Part shown: positions 19,401 to 27,600 of the stretch, piece by piece
How positions within the stretch are numbered: the stretch's first letter is position 1
Layout: every line of letters begins with the position of its first letter
Source: Corynebacterium sp. HMSC04H06
Lineage (GTDB): Bacteria; Actinomycetota; Actinomycetes; Mycobacteriales; Mycobacteriaceae
NCBI RefSeq assembly: GCF_001815935.1
Contig: NZ_KV823434.1
Span: 17,602 to 81,601, forward strand
DNA length: 64,000 nt
Reading direction: 5' to 3'
Program-made: the position numbers and the translations under genes
The notes under the pieces: model-generated
The model's input: only the letters and a program-made list of their open reading frames with translations
What the model was told of the DNA's origin: nothing
The model's database searches: none

Positions 19401-19486
19401 CCAGGAACGGCCATGAGCGCTGCCAAGACCACGACAGACATGACTGCCGCGGAAATACGTTGCAAGTAACTAGGCGATTTCTTCAT
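13472..19486 (-). CDS. Giant LPETG-anchored pilus tip adhesin
   Basis: This 2004-residue wall-anchored surface protein is probably the tip subunit of the pilus encoded here (SpaC/SpaF-like position). A signal peptide (MKKSPSYLQRISAAVMSVVV..., cut near residue 42 after AQA) precedes a unique head of about 410 residues containing CWIDLQGFE. Ten immunoglobulin-like repeats follow, from about 457 to 1790, resembling DUF5979 domains. Each repeat has one Cys in an early strand and one in a late GxxC turn (for example LSHNCTA and GATCTVKE). A different domain precedes LPETG at 1955-1959, a membrane helix and a charged tail. The start shares one base with the upstream minor pilin stop (TAATG). Base composition is visibly less G+C-rich than in the flanking genes, which suggests transfer. 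The ligand is unknown. Confidence 0.85.
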   Translation of the reverse strand: MKKSPSYLQRISAAVMSVVVLAALMAVPGTPWEEQTVPSAQAQTDRNWTTDGTQFGQCGLRQPGLAAAKPYAGQLCWIDLQGFENLTSTPKAFTRDLGRYTLTFNASLVNGREGQAAIFRDGLAESVFGNYAFTPYANDSTKPILRHTMGGGAPRNQFRYRLTDITVRDKATGAVVPNYRIVYAEGESTTPQIYAESLWVDAPLKGKTVEPYTRLTPSNSSSDGINFIPACAKDTERSNIFGPGATEYYWAQGDRKEKDFACIENGGITTPGRGGGYLAGSDSPGTLEISSFSERRYQGFALALSFAQMGGGVSSNTTDEKQITGESTKFDFSMATRYNGQDTTVPWQGAGVRTQVIRNMAPADPQPTDRNGSRAADRMVFKSTASGAGAQRALARYIPTWTCQTTSNRFTITEGKVPSGFTLNNDSAGGYSELLMDNPYSEPVSCAVDWQPRFATTPLTIDKKVEGTAAEFSEQLNARFTLSHNCTAPAGYADAYPSVQLAGKNTVANGQSYTVEGLPQGATCTVKEEFPDGTSPTAPGTELTLSWNNGKSTGGALPETVVTLGAGGNSVTATNNFTYREGTLKINKHIAGEPVDLFGGNRNYRFQLRCEGTPYSQIVDLPATGTGDGLDGSATFAGVPVERECLLTPLSGLSSEESKQIKFDGRTVDVDGTEVEARGDGSYPIKLPDYSDGETPTTATAQIEARYSFQTRDVAVIKQVTGPAAGLVTNESFPVEYRCTWRDDPTATNTGSLNIRTSDQETAKISGVRVGSECRVWEANTPSDAKVDLDKTVVRSGDPNDEVTELSNEAAKTTPVLTVSSSKDDRQNRVVVVNHYVNKLGQVNLTKLVEDNGIRSGLPDTYELAFKCGSRSVEMPDGTIRDVQLTGSANLGAGQSSLLKASTGDDTLDSLVNDQDGYLGVPYGNTCTFSEHQPELSASGVLWSTDAATISHDIDADQEDIEVTNTFDAAGEGVTVSQTTVGIAELSQPVDYELQCTNDGLELPLSAEESRFTLSEESPTHIIPASSVPEGSTCVLRETSRDDLTRQNQDSEDYRIDRDSRVRSIDPGTGLATLDSFDDGAQIDDSSFTVGANSVVTVEHGYSFVNTEMNVTKTVAFDPATAHLISEARKDVKRNRQFDVQVLCTLPTGTAGQTFSGKVSSVGEPWVFGGVPLGSKCTATEGETTTAEGIDVDQEASAGGITKERAVAFTVNEERTPVEFTNTYTRRVADVQLNKIANAPFDIIGAAGGRDAFHTHEFVMECRDPETGDDADGELLDTFISEIQGPGTTTFRGVPVGADCQITGDRFGKLYLTGTDETDAPLETHLQPHKVDWLVDRNDGSTFTDTDLEDGETTSQYFDVEDNSGETPGTIINLTNYYSFVDSPLKMTKKITATKAGFDLLEQNQPTFGFQYQCKGVGYAYSSIGQGDDRLKDTLSLADFSDSQDNGDGTHTRTYESEVTNVPAGAWCTFREARVEGTPAELEHTAEPEVVRQRVEGNADNPVEFSFVNKYERRMVPVDVVAIHTGYLEGLGDKEYTYQLTCDDPAQTTRTVDFSKQETNAVDSVSASAVPNSGRKRIDLPAGSTCEISAANSAALQARPELEVTQGQRTPFMQFGRWIGARADESNPSSRLSGLSPDEVTAEMKNYAYEFSVAEDARSASGEAVMTVAGEAMHPRARVDVEFTKEANGAAGEDAVFSFRDTCNSQEFSLRAGESYTIQDLEIDRTCAISETDNGVDGVNSVIRLGDTGDRIANAVTVSTDNELPDGQGMSYVREWEFDILPVAQASDLRSAGQSWSLTGINDVPGVAVTKRIDGTPLSTVTGAVADLALLRHEADVMRFNYDIANTGVLPLDSFSIKEPGLAGKTVRADDGTQFTLDEDGTVPPELCAVDVLQAEEETTCAFDVVIDSPRDENYSYPKDPDGTVLVTAKAGGSQVSDSDSYGALRLKESVAWLLPETGRQTLVLFLLLGLLILATGLIRYLRNREDDDIEVDANRGVEETSRT

Positions 19487-20739
19487 TATTGCTCACTACT
19501 GTTGCTACTAGATTGGAGAAAATCTTTCCGAGAATCCTCATCAGCTCTCCGGCGACGCAGGAGAATTATCCCGGCTAAGGTAAGGCATAACCCCGCTAGA
19601 ACTAGCCCAAGGATGCTAGCACCGGTCGAGGCTAAGATACCGCGGGGCGTGCTCCTCTGTTGACCAGGTTCCGCGCCATCCACGTTGTTGTCGGCCTGGT
19701 CACGATCGCTCGGGCTCGGTTCCTCACCTGGCTTTTGCCCTGCGGTGGACGTGGTGTTGAAGTCGTCCTCCTCACGCGGTGGCACCGGCTCAGTAGTGGA
19801 TGCGGAATCAATGACTACTGTCACCAATGGAGACAGGACGCGATCATGTGCGGTCTTTCCGTCGAACGCCACCACCGCGCGGTTCAGGACTCGTGCGCCG
19901 TCGTCAAGATCGGAGCGCAGGATGCCGTGGAGCTGCACTTCCATACGCGTCTCGGGGTGCCCTGCACGCGCCTGCGCTACTGTGTCTAAACCAGCATCGG
20001 TGAGTTCAAAGCTTAAGACCCGCCCGGAGCTGGAATCCACGTAGTGCCTTCCGGGCTCTAATCTCATTGCCTTACCCAACGAACGGACAGTGACTGCATC
20101 CACCTCACCCGAAGCGAAAGCGTCGTCCAGCTGGTCAGAGAACTCATAGCGGTACAGCTTTCCGTGGGCGTCCACGTCCGGGACGTTCGATTCCACTCGG
20201 TATGTCACTCTTTGACCGGGACGGGCAGCCGCCACCTGAGATTCCTTGTTAACAAAGAGGGGTTGGGTCTTGCCGCGGACCAGCTTCCGTTCACCGGACC
20301 TGACAAGGACCAGCGCGGGGCTCGTGGTAGAAGGCCGGTCTTCCCCAACAAAGGACGGTAGTTCAACCAGTTGATAAACACCCGGTTGGATGCCCAAGAA
20401 TACGGCGAGGCCATCGTTACCAGTCGTCGCTGTGTAGACAGCACCGCGCGACGTACCGGGTGGCTCAGTCAACAACCGAGGATTGCTTCGCGCCAAGGTA
20501 CTCAACTCGTCTTCATCGTTTGCGGTGATATCAGGCAGGCTTGTCAATTGAAAGGTTGCGCCAGGAACGGGAGGTTCCCCCTCCTTTCCCACCCCATCAG
20601 TCTTAGCCACTACCAGGCTCGGGAGCTCCTGTGCCCGCGCATCAGTCTGGGTCCCTACGAGACCGAACACCGCACACAGAAATACCAACAGAACACAACC
20701 AGGGAGGGCCATATGCCCTCGCACCGATGCAATCGACAT
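19486..20739 (-). CDS. Minor (base) pilin with LASTG sorting signal
   Basis: This 417-residue surface protein has an N-terminal signal sequence (hydrophobic to about residue 34, ending DARAQE). A collagen-binding-B-like fold follows, with PVPGATFQL and an E-box-like GVYQLVELPS. A candidate isopeptide lysine region is KLVRGKTQPLFVNK. The C-terminus has LASTG at 369-373, a hydrophobic helix and RRRR, a cell-wall sorting signal of the LAxTG type seen in actinobacterial minor pilins. It sits between the first sortase and the tip gene, as SpaE does in C. diphtheriae. I infer that it ends the fibre and attaches it to peptidoglycan. Confidence 0.82.
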   Translation of the reverse strand: MSIASVRGHMALPGCVLLVFLCAVFGLVGTQTDARAQELPSLVVAKTDGVGKEGEPPVPGATFQLTSLPDITANDEDELSTLARSNPRLLTEPPGTSRGAVYTATTGNDGLAVFLGIQPGVYQLVELPSFVGEDRPSTTSPALVLVRSGERKLVRGKTQPLFVNKESQVAAARPGQRVTYRVESNVPDVDAHGKLYRYEFSDQLDDAFASGEVDAVTVRSLGKAMRLEPGRHYVDSSSGRVLSFELTDAGLDTVAQARAGHPETRMEVQLHGILRSDLDDGARVLNRAVVAFDGKTAHDRVLSPLVTVVIDSASTTEPVPPREEDDFNTTSTAGQKPGEEPSPSDRDQADNNVDGAEPGQQRSTPRGILASTGASILGLVLAGLCLTLAGIILLRRRRADEDSRKDFLQSSSNSSEQ

Positions 20740-20772
20740 CCCTACTCCTAGCTATTGTCTGTTTTTACTGTC

Positions 20773-21678
20773 TTACTGTCCGCTCGTAGCGTCAACGTCC
20801 TCGGCGGCGTGGCGCTTGCGACGTTGTGAACGAATCCACCACAACAAATAAAGAAGCACGAACAACCCGATGATGACTGCCGCAATCATCCACGGCTGCC
20901 AGGGGCTATGATATTCCTGCTCGATGTTGCCGGACAGTTCGGTGCGTTCCCCATGGACGAGGAGGCGGTGCGAATTGATCCCGTAGGGAGTACAGGTCAC
21001 CAGGGTCAAAAGGTCCTTGTCGACGACTGGCCGGATAGTTTCGATGTCTTCCGGTAGGACGGTCTCAATTGAGGTCACCTTGTACGCCAATGTCTCCCCC
21101 ATCACCTCAACGGTGAAGACTTCGCCTTCGCGAATGTGGGTGAGGTTGTCGAACATGGTCAGCGTCGCCAAGCCGGTGTGTCCTGTCAGAACCGAGTGCG
21201 TACCGGCGCCACCGACGGGTAGCGCCGTGCCGTACAGGTGCCCGACGCCGTGAGATAGGACGCTCGAGTCAGTGCCGTGGTAGACGGGCAAATCGATCCC
21301 GACCGACGGCGCCCGCAGGCGCGCCATGTTGCCGAAGGCGTCGAGGTGCCCAAGGTACTCGCGGTACCTCTCCGAGTTCTTGTCCGGTCCCGTAGTCCAC
21401 GGGTCCGGGGCTCCGAACTCCGGCAGCCGGGAGTTATAGTCCCGAGCTGCAGCCAGCGCAGCATCCCGCTCAGCAGGGTCGAGCTGCGCCACGTTGCGCG
21501 AATATTCTTCCGCAATCCGGTTTTGCTCGACGTTTTTGTAGTGCGTCAGTACGACCGGAGTGAGAAAGATGAGGGCGGCGATGACGAGGTAGACGACGGA
21601 GCGGTAGCGTTTCCACCACCCACGACGAGGCGCCCGCGCAGCCATCACAGGCTGCACACGGTCATCGCCTGCTCGCAT
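20773..21678 (-). CDS. Class C sortase (pilin polymerase)
   Basis: This 301-residue sortase has two membrane segments (about 27-45 and 261-285). Catalytic residues are His167 (LTGHTGL), Cys229 (LTLVTCTPYG) and Arg238 (NSHRLL). The sequence DPW at 92-94 matches the lid motif that covers the active site in pilin-specific class C sortases. It follows the major pilin gene by 70 bp and precedes the minor pilin by 33 bp. This enzyme most likely links major pilin subunits through their pilin-motif lysine. Pair-wise similarity with the second sortase is obvious around TPYGINS(H/D)RLLV. Confidence 0.9.
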   Translation of the reverse strand: MRAGDDRVQPVMAARAPRRGWWKRYRSVVYLVIAALIFLTPVVLTHYKNVEQNRIAEEYSRNVAQLDPAERDAALAAARDYNSRLPEFGAPDPWTTGPDKNSERYREYLGHLDAFGNMARLRAPSVGIDLPVYHGTDSSVLSHGVGHLYGTALPVGGAGTHSVLTGHTGLATLTMFDNLTHIREGEVFTVEVMGETLAYKVTSIETVLPEDIETIRPVVDKDLLTLVTCTPYGINSHRLLVHGERTELSGNIEQEYHSPWQPWMIAAVIIGLFVLLYLLWWIRSQRRKRHAAEDVDATSGQ

Positions 21679-21748
21679 TTCGACTCCTCACATTCGCGAA
21701 GGCACCCTTGACAGATAAGACCTCGCCTGTCAGATTGATCCCTTCGCC

Positions 21749-23257
21749 TTATGCCGTTGCACGGGAATCCTTGTAGCTGGTGTACAGGCCGCGGGCCAGG
21801 AAGGCCACGCCAACCAGGAAGGCGATCAAGATACCCCAGGCACCAGTTGCCGGCAGCTGGCCGATGATGGAGTCACGCTGGTTCTCCACGGAGACGGACA
21901 GCGCACGGTTTTCGATATCCACGTTGACCGGCTGCGGCTGCGGGTTACGGACGAAGCCCTCTGGGGCCTGGGTCTCCAGCACGCAGTAGGTGTTGCTCAC
22001 AGTGCCGGTCGCACCGGTGGAGGTGGACTGCAGCGGGATCGCGTAGCCGTTCGCCGTTGCGTCAGAGGCGTCATCGGCCCCACCGCCGGCGGTAGTCAGC
22101 TCGGCAACGGCATTACCACCGGTTTCCGCGGAAGAGACCTCGACGGCGTCTCCGAGCAGCTGGTAGCTTCCGTCATCCTGCACAGAGCACTGGTAGAGCT
22201 CGAAGGTTGCGCCGTTCAGCGAACCTTCCGAAGCCGGCGAGGTCTTCGTGATGGTCAGGTTGCCGAAGACGGTGTTGGCCGGGGTATCACCGTCGGTGGT
22301 GCTGTCCTGGCCGTTCGGAAGCTCCACGGTCGCGGAGTTGTTGATGACCCCGTTTTCTGGAATGGAGTTAACAACCGCTGGGAAGTTGACACTGACCTGC
22401 AAACCCGAGTTGGACTGGCGGGCCTCCTGCAGCTTTGCGCGGCCCTCGGCGGTGAAGTTGACGCGGACTTCCTGTCCGTTCACCAAGATTTCGTAGTCGG
22501 TGCCGTCGGCCAGATCGACATCGCCGTTGGTACTGACCGTCACGTCACCGACCGTCGGTGCGGCCAGGCTCTCAACCAGGTTATCCACGATGTTGAAGCG
22601 GTTTAGATTCCCTGCCGGAACCGGAGCGTTGATGGTGTATTCCAGGGCCTTGCCGACGGTGACGCCGTCATCCTTGACCTGCTTGTTCGGGGTCACGTCC
22701 TGGTTCTTCGGCTGAACGGTGCGAGAGTATTCCCAGTTGCCGTTGTTGTCATAAGGAAGGGTGACGAAGAACGGGGCCGCCACGGTGTAGTTCTCGAACT
22801 GGACCTCGGTGACCCGGTAAACGCCCACGGACAGGCCGTTGGCGGCCGTGGTCAGGTTAATAACACCCTGATCGTTGGTGGTGAAGACGCCGTCTTCGCC
22901 GCCGGTAACCGCGGTCACGTCCAGGCTCTCATCGTCAGGGTTGAGGTTGCCAACCTGTGCCCAGCCGGCCGGGTCCGTCAGATCGATGCCGTTAACGCGC
23001 TCAACGCGGAACTTTGCCCCCGGGAGCGGGGTGGAGGTGTCGCCCGGATCGCCCAGGAACTTCTCAATGTTCAGCGCCACGTCCTGGTTAGCGTCAATGA
23101 CGCGGGCGGCGGCGTTTGCAGCGTCGTTCGGGGCCAGAGTGGCTTCAGCGCCAGTCTCCTGAGCCAGGGCGAAGTTCGCGCCTGCACCAATAAAACCAGT
23201 GGTCAGGGTCAGGGTAGTCGCAGCCAGTGCGGCGGCAATCTTCTTGGAAGCGGTCAT
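21749..23257 (-). CDS. Major pilin subunit (LPATG, SpaA/SpaD-like)
   Basis: This 502-residue pilus shaft protein opens with a signal peptide (MTASKKIAAALAATTLTLTT..., ending near ALAQE at 29-34). A pilin motif region has Trp175 and Lys184 in WEYSRTVQPKNQ, the usual form being VYPK. Next come isopeptide-type domains (DVTPNKQVKDDG, FNIVDNL), an E-box YCVLETQAPEGF with Glu428, and LPATG at 468-472 with a membrane helix and short charged tail. It is the first gene of the pilus operon and is followed by the DPW sortase. AGAGG lies about 9 bases before the ATG. Codon use is closer to the chromosome average than in the tip gene. Confidence 0.9.
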   Translation of the reverse strand: MTASKKIAAALAATTLTLTTGFIGAGANFALAQETGAEATLAPNDAANAAARVIDANQDVALNIEKFLGDPGDTSTPLPGAKFRVERVNGIDLTDPAGWAQVGNLNPDDESLDVTAVTGGEDGVFTTNDQGVINLTTAANGLSVGVYRVTEVQFENYTVAAPFFVTLPYDNNGNWEYSRTVQPKNQDVTPNKQVKDDGVTVGKALEYTINAPVPAGNLNRFNIVDNLVESLAAPTVGDVTVSTNGDVDLADGTDYEILVNGQEVRVNFTAEGRAKLQEARQSNSGLQVSVNFPAVVNSIPENGVINNSATVELPNGQDSTTDGDTPANTVFGNLTITKTSPASEGSLNGATFELYQCSVQDDGSYQLLGDAVEVSSAETGGNAVAELTTAGGGADDASDATANGYAIPLQSTSTGATGTVSNTYCVLETQAPEGFVRNPQPQPVNVDIENRALSVSVENQRDSIIGQLPATGAWGILIAFLVGVAFLARGLYTSYKDSRATA

Positions 23258-23706
23258 GTTTTACAGGCCTCTCAGCTAAAAAATATGTCCCCTTAGACCC
23301 TTCGCCACGAGTGGTTAGCGGCAGGCCTGGGGAGTATGCACAACACAGGTGATTTTAAGCCACATACCAATTAAACACAAGTCCTACGGCCCCAGAAGTC
23401 CCCTTAATTTCACTTAATCGGTCGAGTAATCTCGATTCCACAAATTTCCATACGCTGCACAGATAGAATTATCAGTCAATATAATCCACCGCACCTCAAA
23501 TATACACAATAGCGGTTGCGGAGCCACTCGACTCATGCGACATGGTCACACAAATGTCGCAATCTTCACGCTACGCTATAGAAACTCCGAGCATTCCTTC
23601 AGCTTTTCGATACAGCCAGCCCCACACAGCACGTTTTATATTCATGCCTCCTTGCCTCAACACAGCCCCTTCGCCTGACTGAAGCTGGTACACACTCTGG
23701 GTATAG
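23258..23706. other. A+T-rich non-coding region upstream of the pilus operon
   Basis: This stretch of about 450 bp has no plausible gene and is strikingly A+T-rich compared with the chromosome around it. It must hold the promoter of the major pilin gene, which reads leftward. I see AGAGGCCTGTAAAAC directly before the pilin ATG and possible -10 elements (CATACT, TTAAAAT on the minus strand) but cannot choose one. A long 5' leader or regulator binding sites are likely. No recombinase or direct-repeat insertion boundary was found. Confidence 0.5.
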
Positions 23707-23745
23707 AAAAACCCGCCACCCACGCTAGCCGCGTGGAATGACGGG
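23707..23745 (-). terminator. Intrinsic terminator after rpmA
   Basis: On the minus strand CCCGTCATTCCACGC, a 5-base loop and GCGTGGGTGGCGGG form a long stem followed by TTTTT. It ends 18 bp after the rpmA stop. It isolates the rplU-rpmA transcript from the pilus operon downstream. Confidence 0.85.
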
Positions 23746-23763
23746 TGTGAAACCTAGTAGGTA

Positions 23764-24048
23764 CTAGGCGGAAGCTTCTACAGTCGAGGCAGCTACCTCG
23801 GCCGGAGCAATGCTGACGATGCGACGCCCGCGCTTGACACCGAACTCGACGGAGCCGGCCTCGAGAGCGAACAGGGTGTCGTCGCCGCCACGGCCAACGT
23901 TCTCACCCGGGTGGAACTTGGTGCCGCGCTGGCGAACGATGATCTCGCCGGCCTTGACCTGCTGACCGCCGAAGCGCTTAACGCCGAGGTACTTCGGGTT
24001 GGAGTCACGACCGTTAGAAGTGCTGGATGCACCCTTCTTGTGTGCCAT
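23764..24048 (-). CDS. rpmA: 50S ribosomal protein L27
   Basis: L27 is an essential-type large-subunit protein whose N-terminal tail reaches the peptidyl transferase centre. The 94-residue sequence starts [20 protein letters not shown] and continues [20 protein letters not shown], which is diagnostic. The N-terminus has no Firmicutes-type cleaved extension. The last 20 residues form an Ala/Glu-rich tail. It follows rplU by 45 bp. Confidence 0.97.
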   Translation of the reverse strand: MAHKKGASSTSNGRDSNPKYLGVKRFGGQQVKAGEIIVRQRGTKFHPGENVGRGGDDTLFALEAGSVEFGVKRGRRIVSIAPAEVAASTVEASA

Positions 24049-24093
24049 TGTGGTTTCCCTCCTTCAAGGGGTCTTTAGTGCAAGCCTCGCAGC

Positions 24094-24399
24094 TTACTTG
24101 ATACCGGTAATCTTCAGAACAGTAAGCGGCTGGCGGTGGCCCATGCGCTTCTTGTAACCAGTCTTGTTCTTGTACTTCATGATGTTGACCTTCGGACCCT
24201 TGGCCTGATCAACGATCTCAGCATCGACCTTGACTTTAGCCAGGTCATCGGCCTTCGACTTAACGTTTGCGCCATCGACGAGCAGAACCGGGGTGAGAGC
24301 CACGGCAGAGCCTGGCTCACCCTCGATCTTCTCGACCTTGACGAGGTCACCTTCGGCAACCTTGTACTGCTTTCCGCCGGTCTTGACGATCGCGTACAT
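24094..24399 (-). CDS. rplU: 50S ribosomal protein L21
   Basis: L21 binds 23S rRNA in the large subunit. The 101-residue protein starts [20 protein letters not shown] and ends [14 protein letters not shown], both diagnostic. AAGGGGTAACCC lies just upstream of the ATG. A structured leader (24476-24529) lies 77 bp upstream of the start. The gene stands between rne and rpmA, the standard order. Confidence 0.97.
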   Translation of the reverse strand: MYAIVKTGGKQYKVAEGDLVKVEKIEGEPGSAVALTPVLLVDGANVKSKADDLAKVKVDAEIVDQAKGPKVNIMKYKNKTGYKKRMGHRQPLTVLKITGIK

Positions 24400-24475
24400 A
24401 GAGGGTTACCCCTTATCTAAACTCGGCTCAGGGGCAGGCGAGGCCCACCCCTGAATGGACAATTACATTTTGCGC

Positions 24476-24529
24476 TTGAGCCCAGTGCCGGCGCGACACG
24501 TAAGTCATGAGACTTCTGGCGCGGCTCAA
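24476..24529 (-). promoter_or_regulatory. Candidate structured leader RNA of rplU
   Basis: The outer arms TTGAGCC and GGCTCAA pair perfectly over 7 bp and enclose a perfect inner hairpin, AAGTC-4 nt-GACTT. A short CAG/CTG helix lies between them. The element sits in the 225-bp gap between rne and rplU and would be transcribed as part of the rplU 5' leader. Ribosomal protein operons are often controlled through such leaders. I cannot match it to a named family by eye, and no T-run follows, so a simple terminator is unlikely. Confidence 0.45.
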
Positions 24530-24624
24530 CTGGACTTAAACGGCGACTTGGAAATCCTACCCCGACGGAACCAGAAAAGACAAACCGCGTCTTTCCTGCA
24601 CCCGCCGGTCACACCAATTTCTGC

Positions 24625-27600
24625 CTATTTCCTGCTTCGGCGCGTCGCCCGGCGGCGGCCCCGGCTGGGCTGCTTCCGGGTTTCTGCACCACCGTCGGCC
24701 TTGTGTTCATCGGTGCCACGTCGCGGCTGGTTCGCACGGGCGCGACCGGACTCCGCCTGCTCCGGCTGGGCGGCCTTCGTCGAGCGTCGCACTGCCCGCC
24801 GGCGGCGTCCGCGGACCACGGTCTTGGTGTTGTCCTCGGTCTGCGCCGGGGCATCAGCCCGCGAGGCCTGGGCCGGGGCCTGCTCCTGCGCCGAGGCGGA
24901 CTGCCCACCGCGACGGTTGCCGCGCCCACCGCGCTGTCCGCCGCTGCGGCGAGTAGCCCGACGGCGACCTCGCTTGGCGCGCGCCGGCTGGTCCGCAGAG
25001 GAATCGCCGGCATCGTCAGCAGCGTCCTCCGCCTGGGCCTGCGGGCCGGCCCCAGGCTGCGCGGAACCACTGCCCTGGCTCGGGAAATCCTCCCGGCGCG
25101 GGCGGTGGTCGGAACGCGAGTTCCCGCGGGTCTTACGCTTGCGGCGCGGGGAAGCCTCGAATTCCTCGACTGCTTCGTCGTAGGAGATGGCGCCACTTCC
25201 CTGCTCCTGCTGCGCGTCCTCGTCCGGCACGTAGTCCTTGAACTCGGCGACATCGTCGCTATCGGCGGCATTATCGGCTGCGGCGAAGGCGATCTTCTCA
25301 ATATCGCTGACCGAGTCCTGGGACTGATCGTCACGGGACTGGTCGTCGCGCGAGTGCTCGGCACGGGAGCGGTTCGAGCGACCGCCCCGGCTGCCGCGGC
25401 GACGGCGGCGACGCGAGGAAGAGCCCTTGCGGTCCTCGGAATCGCTGTCGTGGCGCTCGTCGCGGTTTTCGCCGTCGTTGGTGGCGATCTCGTCCTTGAC
25501 CACGCTGGCTACCAGCTCGTCGAGCTGCTTGGTACCACCGCGGGACTCCGACTTGGAGCCCTGCTCCTCGTCGGAGCGCTGGTTGCGGCCGTGGCCCGTA
25601 TCCGCGTGCTTGTTGTTGCGGCGGTCGTGGTGCCCGTGGCCGGAGTGATCGTCGGTGTGCTCGACCGGGTCGTCGTGGATGATGATGCCGCGGCCCTGGC
25701 AGTGCTCGCACTCGGTGGAGAAAGTCTCCAGGAGACCTGCTCCCAGGCGCTTGCGGGTCATCTGCACCAGGCCCAACGAGGTGACCTCGGAGACCTGGTG
25801 GCGGGTGCGGTCGCGGCCCAAGGCCTCCTTGAGCCGGCGCAGGACCAGTTCCTGGTTTTCGGGCAGCACCATGTCGATGAAGTCGACGACGATCATGCCG
25901 CCCAGATCGCGCAGGCGCATCTGCCGCACGATCTCTTCTGCGGCCTCGAGATTGTTGCGGGTCACGGTCTCCTCTAGGTCACCGCCGGAGCCGGTGAACT
26001 TGCCGGTGTTGACGTCGATGACGGTCATGGCCTCCGTGCGGTCGATGACCAGCGTGCCGCCCGAAGGCAGCCACACCTTGCGGGCCAGGGCCTTCTGCAG
26101 CTGCTCGTCGATCCGGTAGACCTCGAAGGCGTCCTGGCCGCCGTGTTTTTTCCGGTCGAAGCGCTCCACCCGGTCCGCCAGGTCCGGGGCGACCGACTGG
26201 ATATAGGCGTTGACCGTGTTGAAGGCCTTCTTGCCGTCCACGACCAGGTGCTTGAAGTCGCCGTTGAACAGGTCACGGACGACCTTGACCAACATGTCGG
26301 GCTCCTCGTAGAGGGTCACCGGCTTCGCGCCCTTGGACTTCTTTTCCTTCTCCGCGCGCTCCTGGATGTCCTCCCAGACCCCATGCAGGCGGCCAACGTC
26401 CGTGGCGATGGCCGCCTCGGAGACGTTCTCCGCGGCGGTGCGGATGATGGTGCCGCCCTCGCCCGGCACGACGCGCTGCAGGATCTCCTTGAGGCGCTTG
26501 CGCTCCGGGGCGGGCAGCTTGCGGGAGATACCGGCGCTGCGGCCGTTCGGCACGTAGACCAGGAAGCGGCCAGCAAGGGAGATCTGCGTAGTCAGGCGCG
26601 CGCCCTTGTGCCCTATCGGGTCCTTGGATACCTGGACCAGGATCTGGTCGCCGGACTTTAAGGCCTGCTCGATCTTGCGGGAGCGGCCTTTGAGCCCCAT
26701 GGCGCGCCAGTTCAGCTCGCCGGCGTAGAGCACGCCGTTGCGGCCCTCGCCGAAGTCGACGAAGGCGGCTTCCATCGACGGCAGCACGTTCTGGACGCGA
26801 CCCAGGTAGATATTGCCGATGAGCGAGGCCTGCGAGTCCGAGGTCACGAAGTGCTCGACCAGCAGGTCGTCTTCCAAGACGCCCACTTGGGTGACGGAAC
26901 CGGCGTGGTCGACGCGCTGGCGCTCGCGCACCACCATCGTGCGCTCAACGGATTCCCGGCGCGCCAGGAACTCCGCCTGGGAGACGATGTGCTTGCGCTC
27001 GCGGCCCTTCTCGCGCATCTCCGCCCGGCGGCGCTTCTGCGCCTCGATACGGGTCGAGCCCTTGATGCCGCGCGGAGCCTCGATCCGCTCCGGCTCGTCG
27101 TCATCGCCGTCTACATCATCCGGTTCGGCCTGATCATCCGGTTCGGCCTGGCGGGCCGGCTTGGTAGCATTCGCCTGCGGGGCGATGAAGACCGGCGCGT
27201 AGTCCGCAGCATTATCCTTGGCCGCTGCCTGGTACGGCGGCGTCAGGGCCGCGACCAGCTCCTCTAGGTCCTCGTCGCGCTCGAGGTCCGCGTGCTCGTC
27301 CTCGGCCTGTGCAGTGTCAGCCTGGTCAGCCTGCGTGCTGCCGATGCCGTCCTGGCCACCGTGGCCGGCTGCTGCGTCGGCGTCGTCGGGCGCCTCGGTC
27401 GTGGCGAGGTTCTGCAGCTCAGATTCGACCTTGTCCGCGATCTGGTTGAACTCGTTTTCCACGTTCTTGCGCACGCGGTCGCGCAGCTTTTCCTCGGCGG
27501 CCGTGGCCACGGCGTCGGCCGAGTCCTCGTGCTTGGGCTCGTCACCTGCCGGGGCCTCGGCATCCGGGGCCTGCTCGCGCGGCTCCTCGTCCTGCTGCTG

